Shown here piece by piece: positions 12,801 through 25,179 of a DNA stretch of 64,000 nt; position 1 is the stretch's first letter; each line of letters opens with the position of its first letter. Position numbers and translations under genes: made by a program. The notes under the pieces were generated by a model that was not told the DNA's origin, searched no databases, and saw nothing but the letters and a program-made list of their open reading frames with translations. Source of the DNA: Gordius sp. MW1 (Eukaryota > Nematomorpha > Gordioida > Gordea > Gordiidae); the NCBI GenBank assembly GCA_964036665.1, contig OZ038532.1, forward strand, positions 10,682,537 through 10,746,536, in the 5' to 3' direction.

Positions 12801-13631
12801 TTCAGCATTGATTTGCAGCACGTGGGTAAATTAATCGGCATTACCAGCGTTTTTGCTTAATTAAAAGAAGAGATGATAAGAGATCGACGCTTATTTTTCA
12901 TTTAAATTCATCTTATGTTTAATTTATTATTTTATTTTTTCAAATTAAAGTTAGCTTTTTAAAGTTTTTTTTATTTATTCGTTACGGTTTACAGCTATAC
13001 ATACATGACAGCATGATGATTTTTTGTTATTTGATTAAGGATCTGATCGCTATCGCTTTTAATCGCATCATTAAAATGGACGTTAACACGGGGGTACATT
13101 TGCACACTTGGAGATTCACGAATATGAAGGTGATTCAATTAAACATTTAAACATATTAATGGAATGTTTAAAAAATCAATGTCCTAATTTCGCTTAATTT
13201 ATCAGCTCGGCACATTAAACTGAAAAAAATACTTTTCGTACATTTTTGTTAGCCGCACTTTTTTAATTTAAAACCAAATTTTTAATTATCATCACTCATC
13301 CTGGCATGCTTTGCCTGATTCGGCACCAATAACATCTACTGCATATTAACACCAATTACATGTCTTACCTCTGCAGAATTGGTCGGTCAATTGGGAAATC
13401 AAAATGGTCATTCTCGAGTTTGACCATGATGATTCAACCAAAACTCCTTCTATTGATCAGCCGCCTAACGATGAGGATGAGAGAGTTTGTTTCCAATGCA
13501 CGTGCGCCGATTGCAAAGTAGTTCACGAATTTATCGGTGGCTACGTCTTTATGTCCATGAGGTCCAAGGAAGATAATGCTCAAGTTTTAGACGAAACGTT
13601 GTTCCACAAATTGACCGGGGGCTGGGCCTGA
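6831..13631 (+). CDS. Fermt: Kindlin (fermitin family) integrin activator, 13 exons, complete
   Basis: Kindlins bind integrin beta tails and, with talin, activate integrins at focal adhesions. Exons: 6831-6975, 7110-7343, 7450-7823, 7932-8098, 8179-8281, 8338-8445, 8876-9123, 9624-9751, 10043-10149, 11838-12128, 12588-12734, 13040-13129, 13377-13631. All junctions are GT/AG with matching phases, giving 2397 nt, or 798 residues plus TGA. The start ATG precedes CDGSWEIIV, as in known kindlins, and an upstream ATG runs into a stop. Domain order: F0 ([38 protein letters not shown]), F1 with a long Lys/Ser/Asn-rich loop (exons 3-4), then [12 protein letters not shown] and YDLNP, F2 interrupted by a PH domain ([20 protein letters not shown] to [11 protein letters not shown]), then F3 ([31 protein letters not shown]). 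The vertebrate integrin-contact pair QW in F3 reads NW here. At 798 residues it is about 100 longer than vertebrate kindlins, mostly in the F1 loop and exon 10. Confidence 0.95.
8640..8825. repeat. Interspersed GGGCC-rich repeat inside a kindlin intron
   Basis: This intron segment (AACTCGGGCCTAACGGGCC, TTGGGCATGG, TATAAAATTGGAC) is a diverged copy of 40660-41135, where the same words occur in the same order around a Harbinger-like MITE. It lies just before the acceptor at 8875. Confidence 0.5.
11264..11470. mobile_element. MITE with a large perfect hairpin, in a kindlin intron
   Basis: Ends CTAAAAACGGCTTGGTTT (11266) and AAACCCAGCCGTTTTTTAC (11451-11469) are inverted copies. Inside, 11291-11323 and 11331-11363 are perfect 33-nt inverted arms around a 7-nt loop (core TTTTAGTCGACAAAACATAA). 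A third GTCGACTAAAACC arm copy lies at 11423-11438. A related element is at 51373-51703. No coding capacity. Confidence 0.75.
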
Positions 13632-15665
13632 TGCTTGTGAAACGAGCTGTTTTCCTCTGAGTTCTTAAATTTATGTTGAGCATGGTTAAAAGTCTTGTAT
13701 CGAATTTGTACACTTTCTTAATTACACAAAAATTATGAACGTTATGTGTGTCCAATTATTTGTTTCGCGCTCCTTACATTTTTATCATTTTTTATCGTCA
13801 CATCAAAATCAACTACACAACCCTAGCTCTTCCAACCATGACCACATCGATAACTCATTGCAAATTTTTTATTTATACGGCCACGATTCTTTAACGTTAA
13901 ATTATTTTTATACTCTTCTCCATAGTAATACTGCGATAAGCTCTTGAATTTTTTTTGGTATAGAAGCTTTTTTATATTCATATCTCACATTTTTTTATAC
14001 ATGGCATTAGATACGCCCCATTTTTACACCATTACTCGCTTTATTTTAATTTAAATAGCTTATGAGGTTGTAATATTAAAATTAAAATTTATATTAAAAC
14101 GATATTACCTTGAACTTCTAAAATCGTATTGAGGAGAAAAGTGTTGCTAAAATTCTGTAACAGAAATATTGATCTAATTGCTGGATATTAATCTTAATGT
14201 TTTGATCTCGTCTTAGTCTAAAAGAATCTCAGTTCTCGACTTTTATAAAAAAATTATACGATCTTGATTTTGCCCCAATTTATTTAAATTATTATATAAA
14301 TAAAAATATCTACTATAATCAAAATGGCGCGCCATTTTTGTTATTTAGAACAATGTATAAACGTGTCATTTTTATGTTTGAACTAGCTGGGACTGGGACC
14401 CTTAGTTAGCATTGGCAAAAGTAAGTAATGTTTTTAGATATGAATTTTAAGAAAATAGTAGTAGCCCTTTGAAATAACCTTCATCCTTCGTTCCTAAGGA
14501 AATTATTGCGTTGTAGAAACTTAAAGTACGAGTGGATATTTTTGTATCACTTCACAAGATAAGTAATTAGTTGCACACAATTCAACCTTGCAAAAACAAC
14601 ATTAAAAGTATTACTGATAGGAATTAGAGTTTTGAGGTTTCAATAAATTGCACATATATTATTATAGCAAATAACTTTACATTCATAAATTAAACGATTC
14701 TATTAAAAGACCCCATATTATGCCCCAAAATATATATTTATTCCATTTTTTTTAAATTCAGCCACAAATTATTTTATAAATAAAGCATATGCTCTTATAT
14801 AGTAGTGTAGTGCAAAGCGAAAAATCAATAATGAGAACTCTACCTATATAATGTAAAAGGTAATGCAAATAGCAAAGCAAATGCATAATGTGATTTATAA
14901 CTTGAAAATTTCAGAGGTTTACCAATGAAGGCTTAACAAAGTCATGGATGTCTCATGATTTAATCTAATGCATTTGAAAGCATAGGTTCGGCAGGTCTAA
15001 ACATCGCTAGGGTGCTCTTAAATCTTTAGCCGTTGTAGCCAAATTTATATCATTATTTTGATTAATTAACCACCGATTAAAAATACCATCATCTAATAGG
15101 ATTACATAATTCCTGCAAAGTTCGAAGATGCTATAGGAATATTTACATCATCAAAACTCATTTTAATTTTTATGTGTATATTTTTGGTTTAATTGCTTTG
15201 CATATTATTTTAGAGATGATTCTTCTTAAAACTCCGTAGCGATCGGTCTCAATGTTTGTTTGGTTTTTCCATAGAACGTAACTTTGCCCTAAAAACTATC
15301 GGTAGTACTTCCTGAGGAATGTTGCCATTACACATAGAACAATAAAAAAAGGGTTACAAGGTGACGCGGAAAATGCGAGAAATACTCGGTCTCGTTTCGT
15401 CTCGAGACTTCGAAAAATTGCATCGAGATCGAGGCGGGAATTTTGACCATGGGGCATGACAAAACAAGATTTTATCGGCTAGATCTCAGCTTTAAAACTT
15501 CTTAATTTATCATCATAATCATAATATAGTGAACTTGTAAATTTATTTTTTTTGTAAATTACATTTAAGATGTTAAATGAGAAATTAATATATAATTGGA
15601 ATACTTTTGATATAGGATATTTTACAACACCCTAATAGCTATTCAAATTTTAATAATTTTAGCTC
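13632..15665. other. Gene-free AT-rich DNA 3' of kindlin
   Basis: No exon with homology I recognise and no strong structured repeat. The kindlin 3' UTR should begin here; no single AATAAA can be assigned with confidence. Confidence 0.45.
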
Positions 15666-16540
15666 GTTGAATAAACATGAGTGGCCCTTTAGACATGCAA
15701 ATAATTTTTCAATATATATATGGCAAATTTATCCTCTTAACTTATCATTTATTACTAATACATGGCTAAAGGCCACTTTACCTACAAAATCGGGAGGCTT
15801 GGGAATTAGCTCACCCTGCTCCTTATCAATAGCCTCATTTATATCCTCCCACCTTTCTTCAAAATCCACTGTGCCAAAATTAATCCCATATCCCTCCGAT
15901 AAAACATTCGTCAAAGCCCTATCCCTCTTGAACCTTAATGTTATTCCAGAAACCTCCTATCCACAAACATCAATTTAAAAGGATTGGGATGCTTGTTTGG
16001 CTTCGCGCTCCGTTGCTCACCTACTTACGAGCAGCGATAACAACATTATAACCTTCGGTCATTGGTGTTTGATAAATCTGGCCACGAATGGCTTGCTTAC
16101 CTCAGTAAATATTCAAACATGGTGTTGGAGGATTCCGAGCTAACCTACAGTATAGCTCTACGCCTTGGCATCAAATACACCAAACCATATGCATGTAGGA
16201 ATTGCGACCTGCCAGTTGACGAAGAAGCCCGTCATCCATTACATTGCAGGTTGAACAAATACAGACACGTGCGGCACTCAAAAATCAACTCCATAATCCA
16301 GTCGGCCCTTAAAAAGGCTAAAGTTCCCTCCATTATTGAGCCGTCAGACCCTTCTTTTGAGGGTCGAATGTACCCTGACGGCTCCTCACTTGTGCCTTAG
16401 AAAAAACGGTCTGTTCTTAAAATTGGACTTTACATGCATTGTTGCCCCTTCAAATCTCAATTATGACCCAATGGCTCTCGCCGAGGGGCGCAAATTAACA
16501 AAATACAAGGTCTTTTCTCAAGTATTTTTATCCCCATAGT
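15666..16540 (+). pseudogene. Decayed 3' fragment of a restriction-endonuclease-type LINE
   Basis: Broken frames show the same blocks, in the same order, as the LINE at 47772-50590: LPTKSGGLGISSP (15780 area), FDKSGHEWLAYL (16067), ALRLGIKYTKPYACRNC (16155), then RHPLHC and MYPDGSSLVP (16366-16400). The CxxC...HxxxC finger and the following PD are remnants of the restriction-like endonuclease that lies C-terminal to the reverse transcriptase in this LINE type. Frameshifts near 15980-16060 and a stop at 16400 inactivate it. The reverse transcriptase palm is missing. Confidence 0.75.
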
Positions 16541-17484
16541 TTCATCCTGTCCCGGCTCTTATGGAAAAATGGCATTGGTCTTTTTTAAAAAAATAGGCAG
16601 ACGATCTCCTTCAAAATATTCTCCCGAATAAACAATCATTTGGGATTTAAATCGCACAACTTTAAACCTTTTTTGAATTCTTGTCCTTCTTTAAAAGAGG
16701 AAGATATATTAGCTACTTAATTCTCTTATTTAATTTTTTTAATATACTAAATTTGTAATACATTTTACCGTATTATAATCATAGACTAATAATACCATAG
16801 ACTGCCGAACAGCTGATAATTCAGAAGTAATTATTAAAGGGTGTTATTTAAATGCATAGTGAAAAATTCCATAATGCTCAGTTGTTTGTGCTCAGTTTTT
16901 AATTCAATTTGCTCAGATTTTTAATTAAAAATGTTCAGTTTTATGCTCAGATTTTAATTAAAAAGTGCTCAGTTTTTTTGGAAAAAAATGTTCAGTAATT
17001 TTTCAAAAAATATTCAGTTTTTCTTCAAAAAATGTTAAGTTTTTTTTCAGAAAAAATTTAGTTTTTTTTTAAAAAATATTAAGTTTTTTTTTCAAAAAAT
17101 GTTTAGTTTTTTTTCAAAATATGCTCAGTTGTTATTAAAAAAAACTTTAAACAGAAGAATGTTCAATATTTTTTGCAGCATTAAAATTTTAATTGTTTTA
17201 AAGGCCTTATAGGCAAGTTTAAAAACATATTATTGGGCTGTGGAAACACTAGAGCTCTTATAATCGTTATAAATTATTAATTCAAATTGTATATTTATAA
17301 AAATTATTTTTATTTATGGAAACCCTTGAGAGCTTTTATAATCGTTGTAAAATAATACTCTTAATTTGTATAATAAACATAATGTTTATATTAAGTACCT
17401 AATTTGAATCAAAGTTTATTGAAAACAAACAAATTTGTATATTCATCAAAAGAGCTTTAATTAATTTGTTTATTAATTTCAATA

Positions 17485-18475
17485 TCATCTTATAATATTG
17501 GTGCCTGAAGGAACATAATATTCAATATGGTTTGTGGTTTCCAGTGATATAACATTTTTATTTTCATTAGCCCATTGGTAGCTGCTGGTCCATAAATTAA
17601 GTTGTAAATAAATATTTTTTGACATATTTCTACGTACGTGTGCCCAACACACTACAATCATTTTGTTTCCATAGACACTTTTGAAAGCATTATGGATGGC
17701 ACTAGCCGTATCACTTATTAATACTTCAAAGGTTGGCTCTACATCAACTAATACATTAACACCACTAGCCAAACTTTTAAATAAAAATTCATAATCTTCT
17801 TCTTTCTCGTTGATACACAGACAAATTCCTAGAAGGTGAAAGTGCCTGTCTAAATCTGTTGTTCCAATAAAAGTGGAAAGCCTTGCCATGTGATCTTAAA
17901 TGTTGCATTAGCATGCAACAATTTTGATAATTGTGAATTTAAGAGCAGCCTACATTAATTTTATTTAATATGACACAATATATATTACCTTTTTGTTGAT
18001 ATAAAAAACTTAAATGTACTTTTCTCATAGGATATTCTGTAAGAAACGATATAAGGTATATTATATCATTGTCATCAGGTAATGCTGATTTCAAAATGAG
18101 CCAATGCTCTAATTCTCCCAAGCTTATAGAAGTTGGGCCATATTTTTCTTTTTTTAAACCACTTAACTGATTTATAGATGGCACTTGCTCTGATTTTTGA
18201 AGATTCTTGAATATAGATTTTGGTTTAAGGCCCATTGAAACCATTTTTTTAATTTCGCTTTTGTCAAATTTTGAACCCTTAATATCAAGTTCATCGTGTG
18301 TATGTGATGAAGTTGACCGAAATATTATAACCCTATCAGAAATTGATTCATATAATACTGTGTATGTGTAGTGTAGCTTATAAATTTTAACAAGTGCAGC
18401 TATATATAAGTGATATAATCCAAGACATATTTTAAGGTCTTGAGGCGTAGTGGATTGTATTTTGACCGGCGTCAA
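17485..18475 (-). pseudogene. MULE transposase, minus strand, with an intron and a frameshift
   Basis: The N-terminal part (18475-17939) contains SSHTHDELDIKGSKFDKSEI and ISLGELEHWLILKSALPDD, typical of FLYWCH-associated MULE transposases. A donor after QQKG (GTAATAT) and an acceptor before a LLNSQLSKLLHA frame suggest a short intron. The catalytic region reads HANATFKITWQGFPLLL, then shifts frame to IGTTDLDRHFHLLGICLC. It continues with EKEEDYEFLFKSL, ISDTASAIHNAF (a second acidic block) and VVCWAHVRRNM, where MULE transposases have the CWxH element. In the first block the usual Asp of xADAT is Asn here. The frameshift, lost Asp and missing C-terminus indicate an inactive copy. Confidence 0.75.
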
Positions 18476-18520
18476 TACATCTCAATACCTCGTAGGTTCG
18501 AATCCCCCCACCTATCTTTT
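18433..18520 (+). other. tRNA-like module with A and B boxes and T-run
   Basis: TGAGGCGTAGTGG (18441-18453) resembles a Pol III A box and GGTTCGAATCC (18495-18505) is a canonical B box; TTTTT follows at 18517. It overlaps the 5' end of the MULE N-terminal frame on the other strand. The arms do not make a convincing cloverleaf, so I read it as a tRNA-derived fragment (SINE head or decayed tRNA), not a working tRNA. Confidence 0.4.
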
Positions 18521-19315
18521 TATTTAAAAACTAAAACCACTTTGCATAAAAAAACTTGGCAAGTGTAATTAATCTCTGAGCAAATTAATAAAAAACTTAA
18601 CATTTTATTGAAAACTTGGCAAATTGAATAAAAAACTTGAAAAAGGGCAAAAAAAAATTTGCACTTTGAATAAAAAACAATGCAAAATAATTTGTTGCCA
18701 TTATTAAAGCCGCCATGCTTGTGGAAATTTTAACTGCGTATAGAACTTAACGTAATGTATTTCGCTCTATTTTACTACATTTTTTTTAAATTTATAATTT
18801 AAGTTACTAAATCACAAAAAAACATTTGGTAAAGAAAAAATATAATTAAGGAAAAGAAAACACCATTGTTTTGATTTTGAATAATCTGTTAAGAAAAATG
18901 ATTTTACGATTTAGAATGATAAAGAGAAATATAAATATAGCGCCATCTATAATCTATTTTATTTAAAGTATTAATCGAATATCAAAGATACAATTTTACA
19001 TAAAACGATCCCGGGCATCATGCAAGATTTAACAAGTAAAAAAATTAACTAATCAATAAAAAAGTTACTGTCCCTTAAAAATAATAGTTTTATTTAATTT
19101 TTGCCTAATGTTACTTTTAAATTCTTGGTTAGAAATATTGCAAAAATTATGAAGTAAAATTTTGCTATATTATTAACTATTAATTTAACTAATAATTGTA
19201 AATGATTTAGAGAGTCTACTTCCTGATCAACAATATGATTAATTAAAGATGAAAAAATGTTAGATCAAAGTGTGTTTTTAGTATGGAAGTGAGAGGAGTA
19301 TCACAAATCACCCCC

Positions 19316-19500
19316 CCCCTCCTCTGGAATGAATGCTTTCTTATCAAGATGAGCAGCCAAATCTTTAAGAGTCTTCAGTTTCTTTAATTAACGATAATTC
19401 TTATTTTTTAGAGTTTTCACAGTTTTTTGAAAATGCTTTATAAGCATGTCCCTTCTCTTTTCTTTCTTAAAACTCATTGCATATGAATGATCTTTCATTA
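19316..19500 (-). pseudogene. Possible P-element/THAP-type transposase coiled-coil fragment
   Basis: Minus-strand translation gives MSFKKEKRRDMLIKHFQKT, then, after one stop, LKKLKTLKDLAAHLDKKAFI. The basic heptad pattern followed by K(x)FIPEE resembles the leucine-zipper segment after the THAP domain in P-like transposases. It is short and broken, and the family assignment is tentative. Confidence 0.3.
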
Positions 19501-19610
19501 CTAAAATAAATTTTAATAAAAATTTACAAATTATAAGTACTCATATTTAATGTTTTGCACATTGGGGAAGATACTACACATCTAAATTTATAAATTTATT
19601 ATATGGGATA

Positions 19611-21737
19611 TAGGCTAAATCCCGAAAAGGCACAATCCCGAAGCTACAATAATGCTACTGCTACGATTTTCAAATTTCCATATGTTTTTTAATTTTAAAG
19701 TTTTATCCATAATCAAGAGCAAGATTTGGGTGCCCCTTTACAATTTACTTATGTAAGAATCACATTTAATTAACCTCTGCACCAAGTAACATAATATAGC
19801 TTTATTTACAGATCACTGATGAGTATTAATATTTAGTGACAAGGTATAAATTAAAGGATGCCATTAATAATAATCGTTTGGAATCAATATCTAAGGTAAT
19901 TTTAACGTATTTAAAATCAGGGAATCATTAATCCTATTAGGTATACAATAATGTTTGGGTATTATGTACTCAAGAGCTATATTTGGGTGGAACCTTTACA
20001 ATTTACTAATTATATAATTAACTGATATACGTTTGTTTGCTAAATCACTAACTATTTCTATTTTATTTTTATCTACCTCAACTAATGTTTACTTATTGAT
20101 GTGCTGTTATATTGATATATAAGATGATTGATGGATGAAACTCTTACCCCAATTTTTACATTTAATGCTTACCAAAGAGCCTAGCAAAAAAATGCCTTAA
20201 AATCTTGTTCTTGTTTTAAAAAGTCTAATTAGAAAATGTTATAGCAGGTTATGAAAATCTGGTACCTATCAATAACTTTTTTAGGAATGTGAAAAATTTT
20301 ATATTTTACCAAACTTAATTTCAAGAAATATCAATAATATACTTATTGTCATATAGAAATTTAAGTTAGACCCACATTATAAAAATTTTGTTTTGGAAAA
20401 TATTACATGTATATTTCTGATACCATTTTATGGAATTTGTTGAATTTATGGTTATAAAATTGTAAATAATGAGTAATCTATCAATGAGTAAAAGATTGGT
20501 TATACTTTCATTCATTTAATCTATATATATCTAGCATAGGCTTTTATTTGATAAAATTAAGCTCTAACAATCAACAAATAACAATATTTTAGCTTTGTTT
20601 TATAATCTAATTTTATAGTTTTAAGAGTTTATACATTATAGTAAATATTATTAAAGCTTAGCAACTTAATACACAAAAATTCTAAATTAATGAACTCATT
20701 ATACTATGTTTATTAAGTTACTTAATTATAATTTTCATTTTAATCTACAATAAATTAAATTTGATACTCATTTTTACACAAAAATTATCATTTTTATAGT
20801 TGTATATGTTTATAGACATTACATTTAGATTTTTTCATATTATTAAATATAACCTTATATGATGTATTTTTATTTAAAGTGTCAACACTTCCTTAAGTTT
20901 GGACGATTCTATTAATTTTTGTTTTTAAGTTTTTTTTAGCCAAATTTTCTAAATTTATAGTTTGTACCTTATTTAATATGTTCATCATAAAATTAAAAAA
21001 GCTATTTTTGTTATGAGCAAAATTAGTCATATTCAAAGAAACTTTACCTAAGAGTTATCTAAATATCTCCTGCACTTTTAAGAATCTCAGTATTAATTTA
21101 AGGAATCATTGATTTAACCTATTTATATCTAGAATAGACTTTTATTTGATGTAATTAAGCTTTAACAATTAACAAATGATAATACTCTAGCTCTGTTGTA
21201 TAATCTAAAGATTTGTAGGAAGAACTGATACACCCTCTCCTAAAAAATCATAGAATGTTATAAATAAACTTACAAATAATTTGAATAAGCTATATAATAT
21301 ATAAGTGCTAAGAATTATAAGTTACCTTCATGTGAGATGTCAAGAGTTATCTAAATATCTCCTGCACTTTTAAGAATCTCAGTATTAATTTAAGGAATTA
21401 TGATAACCTATTTATATCTAGAATAGACTTTTATTTGATGAAATTAAGCTTTAACAATTAACAAATGATAAAGTTTTCCATCTTTAATTTTGGTATAATC
21501 CAAGTCTTTATGGGTCAGAATCAAATTTTTTCTACTCGACTTTTTAAATTCTAAAGATAATTTATAAATATTTAGATATTAAGCTTACTTATACTTTCTG
21601 TATTATCTTGATTTGTTCTCTCAACCAAATATTCATTAAAAGCTTGATTATATGATTGCATATTTTTTACCATATGTTAATTGCCGTAAAAGTGTAGCAT
21701 TAAAATTCGGGATTGTGCGCTTTCGGGATTTAGCCTA
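19611..21737. mobile_element. TIR element nested in the MULE (CCCGAAA...CAATCCCGAA ends)
   Basis: TAGGCTAAATCCCGAAAAGG at 19611-19630 continues to 19642 and is matched in inverse at 21706-21737 with two or three differences. The 2.1-kb interior is AT-rich with no coding frame. It carries internal duplications: 20517-20610, 21114-21210 and 21393-21470 share TTTTATTTGAT(A/G)...TTAAGCT(T/C)TAACAAT, and 21050-21113 is repeated at 21338-21392. The superfamily is unknown. Confidence 0.6.
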
Positions 21738-21888
21738 GGAACCGTTTATATATTATGACAATTATAAACAGTTTATAAAATAACAGGAAAAAAATATGAT
21801 AATGTAAAATAACAGAACAAAATTATGATAATGTATCTAATTATTTAGTAGCTGTGAGGGAAAATTTGTTAAATCTGTTAATCCTGAT

Positions 21889-22130
21889 GACTGATATAGT
21901 TTAATCAAATCCAGATTTAATAATTACTTTCAATAAATTTTGGGATGACTTAGTATTTCCTTGATCTAGAGACTGATCTAGTTTAATCAAATTCAGATTT
22001 AATAATTACTTTCAATAAATTTTGGGATGACTCAGTATTTCCTTGATCTAGAGACTGATCTAGTTTAATCAAATTCAGATTTAATAATTACTTTCAATAA
22101 ATTTTGGGATGGCTCAGTATTTCCTTGAAG
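21889..22130. repeat. Three tandem copies of an 82-bp unit
   Basis: Unit starts at 21889, 21971 and 22053 (GACTGATCTAGTTTAATCAA), nearly identical over 82 bp. It lies in the right part of the MULE, just inside its terminal repeat. Confidence 0.8.
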
Positions 22131-22678
22131 ATAATTTGAACTTCTATTTTTATTAAAATCCTAGGGTCGAAAGTGGTTACTGCATATATTTGAATGTTTT
22201 TTCAATATAAATTTAGGGCCCATCAATTTAATCTATTTAGACAATAACTCTGGATCTTTTGGAAATCTAAAAATATACATAAATTCATTTACAATTAATT
22301 GTGAAATGAACGCCTTTACTAACTTATATAGAAAAAATTTTTTAAAATAAATTTATGTTATTAATTTATTTAAAAAAAAAGATTAAAAATTTCATTTTGG
22401 ATGACATTTAGCATATATTTTAGAATATATCAATTTTACCTTAATTTCAAGAATTTCCACTTATGACATGGCGACTTCGATTACTTCGTGGTATTAATGT
22501 AAAAAAACAGCTGTTCGGCAGTCTATGGTCGTTTCCGATCAAAAGGCAACTTTACAAAAGGCAACTCATCATTAACTCATCATGAGTTATCATGAATTGA
22601 TCATCACATCATCATCACATCATCATTAATTTTTCGAAGTGAAGAATTTCAAATTTTCAAACTAGTATATTAGAAATT

Positions 22679-24729
22679 ATGTTTTTTAATATCTTTATTA
22701 TAGGTATGTTAACTCAGAGGAAGAAAGAACTTTTTTTTTATCAAAATTTTTATTATGTAAAATACAATGAAGGAAAAAACGGTCAAATATACCTTAGATG
22801 CCGTAATTCAAATTGTAAAGGGAGAGCAATAAAGCATGGGACCACATATTTTATTACTAAAGCACATTTGGATATACCACATAAAAGTATAATGTTTCAA
22901 AGTCCTTTATTTTATATATCTATTTTATAGCAGGAATAACACAAGCTATTACTATTCCAAATTTAATAGTAAATATAACAAGCAATGAAAGTAAATATTT
23001 TTGATTTTTTTTAAACTTTATAATAGCCTCTGTGACAAGTTCAATTGTAAGATTCTCTTCAAATAATCCTTCAAATATTCGAGGTTAGTTTTCTTAAAAG
23101 ATATATCTATTTAAAAACTTTTATAGTGCTAAATTTTGATAACTTTAGAACTTCTTTAGCTCATAGACCATTTACCTCTATTACAAATATGACTCCAAGT
23201 AATTTATGATTGAATTTTGTATATTTTTTCTTTAGTTCTTAATTAATGTTCCAGTGTCTCTTATAGACCATTATTGTCCATTACAAATCTGACACCAAGT
23301 CCCAATGTCTCTTATACAACATTTACCCCTATTACAAATATGACTCCAAGTAATTTATGATTGAGTTTTGTATATTTTTTATTTAGTTCTTAATTCATGT
23401 TCCAGTGTCTCTTATAGACCATTATCGTCCATTACAAATCTGACACCAAGTCCCAATGTCTCTTATACAACATTTACCCCTATTACAAATATGACTCCAA
23501 GTAATTTATGATTGAGTTTTGTATATTTTTTATTTAGTTCTTAATTCATGTTCCAGTGTCTCTTATAGACCATTATCGTCCATTACAAATCTGACACCAA
23601 GTCCCAATGTCTCTTATACAACATTTACCCTTATTACAAATATGACTCCAAGTAATTTATGATTGAGTTTTGTATATTTTTTCTTTAGTTCTTAATTCAT
23701 ATTCCAGTGTCTCTTATAGACCATTATCGTCCATTACAAATCTGACACCAAGTCCCAATGTCTCTTATACAACATTTACCCCTATTACAAATATGACTCC
23801 AAGTAATTTATGATTGAGTTTTGTATATTTTTTATTTAGTTCTTAATTCATGTTCCAGTGTCTCTTATAGACCATTATCGTCCATTACAAATCTGACACC
23901 AAGTCCCAATGTCTCTTATACAACATTTACCCCTATTACAAATATGACTCCAAGTAATTTATGATTGAGTTTTGTATATTTTTTATTTAGTTCTTAATTC
24001 ATGTTCCAGTGTCTCTTATAGACCATTATCGTCCATTACAAATCTGACACCAAGTCCCAGTGTAACAATTAATGATGCCCAACTCCTATTAGATGCTTGT
24101 CAAAATATCCTAGCAACATGCCCCCGTAACTTATTTATATTCTTATAAATAGCTAATATTTGTTTACAGCCATGAGATTTTTACCATCTCAAAAAAAGGG
24201 TGTTATTCTCTATTTCAGAGGATATTTATATAATAAAATAAAACATTCCAATGGTACGACTTATTATAGATGCCGTAGCAAAAGATGCCAAGGGAAAGCT
24301 CAGGTGACTGAGATTGCAACGGTCACCAAGGACCATTATCATGAGCCTCCTCGAGGCGATTATGAGTTCCTTATGACTATAAATATGTTAAAAACGGAAG
24401 TTCTTAACAATCCTAAAGAAAAATTGTCCTCGATATATCATCGAGTGATTGCGCAAAGGCTGTGGGATGTCCCCGACCTAAAATTTTTCCCAAAATCTAC
24501 CCCTACCCTGAAATCAGTAAAAATTACGTTAAAGAGAATGAGTATCAATCGATACTCATTCCCCAAAGAGAATAACGATATAATGCTTCGTCCAGAGCAT
24601 AGATTTTCAAACAACGGGGAAAGGTTCTTACTGCACAATCATGACAATCGATTGTTAGTATTTGGTACCCCCCAAAATTTGAAAATTTTATGCGAAGCGG
24701 GAAATTTATATGCTGATGGGACATACTAG
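22679..24729 (+). pseudogene. FLYWCH zinc-finger MULE protein, N-terminal pieces split by a satellite
   Basis: Two FLYWCH-type zinc fingers are encoded. The first (about 22720-22885) reads FYYVKYNEG, YLRCRNSNCKGRAIKHG and ends at H of DIPH. The second (24170-24360) starts after a clear acceptor (TTTACAG) and reads YLYNKIKHSNGTTYYRCRSK, CQGKAQV and HYHEPP. It is followed by VLNNPKEKLSSIYHRVIAQR, LLVFGTP and LCEAGNLYADGTY, the region just before the catalytic domain of FLYWCH-MULE transposases, including its first Asp (ADGT). The frame stops straight after ADGTY (24727), so the catalytic domain is lost here. The 151-bp array at 23155-24062 lies between the two fingers, probably intronic. Host FLYWCH genes exist, but the ADGT block supports a transposase. 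Confidence 0.7.
23155..24062. repeat. 151-bp satellite array, six copies
   Basis: CCAGTGTCTCTTATAGACC recurs at 23251, 23402, 23553, 23704, 23855 and 24006, exactly 151 bp apart, with a partial copy before. Each unit contains an internal half-repeat (CTCTTATAGACCATTATCG against CTCTTATACAACATTTACCC), so the monomer itself arose by duplication. Copies differ by only a few bases, indicating recent expansion. Confidence 0.9.
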
Positions 24730-25179
24730 TCATATATGAATTTATTGAAAACCTGTTAGCCGTACAGGAAAAAAACGACATAAACATGCTACACATAAAT
24801 CAAGGACAGCAAATATACGAGGATAATAAAAAATATAAAATCATTAATTCGCAAATAAATAGACTTATCACTAATTATAAAAGCAATTGTAATAATACTG
24901 ATATTTTTTCATATTCCGATACTATCGCGAGCTATTTACATTTAGAATCGCACGAAAATCCTAGTCAAAATTAATTTGTTTTTTATGAATATATTTTTGT
25001 GTAATTCCAATTAATAAAATTAAAATATGTTGTAGAATACGACTTCTTAAGTTTGCAAAATATTTACCAGGTTTTAAGAGACTTATACCATTTAAAAAAA
25101 TTACATAAATTTTATATTCTCTACCGTTAATTTTAAATTATTGGTTTGTTTTTTGCATATAAATTTTTAAAATTAATAA

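Larger units (their letters stand above)
16796..22527. mobile_element. MULE with perfect terminal inverted repeats
   Basis: CATAGACTGCCGAACAGCTG at 16796-16815 is inverted exactly at 22508-22527; the match extends one base further outward on each side. The 5.7-kb interior carries a minus-strand MULE transposase (17485-18475), a T/A-rich tandem block at 16860-17160 with about 32-bp periodicity (CTCAG plus T and A runs), and a nested TIR element at 19611-21737. Adjacent flanks do not give a clean direct repeat, perhaps because the outer 30-bp repeat is part of the same end. Confidence 0.7.

Noticed and set aside
23155-24062. CRISPR-like regular repeats
   Set aside because: Units are 151 bp and contiguous without unique spacers, in animal DNA with introns; a satellite array.
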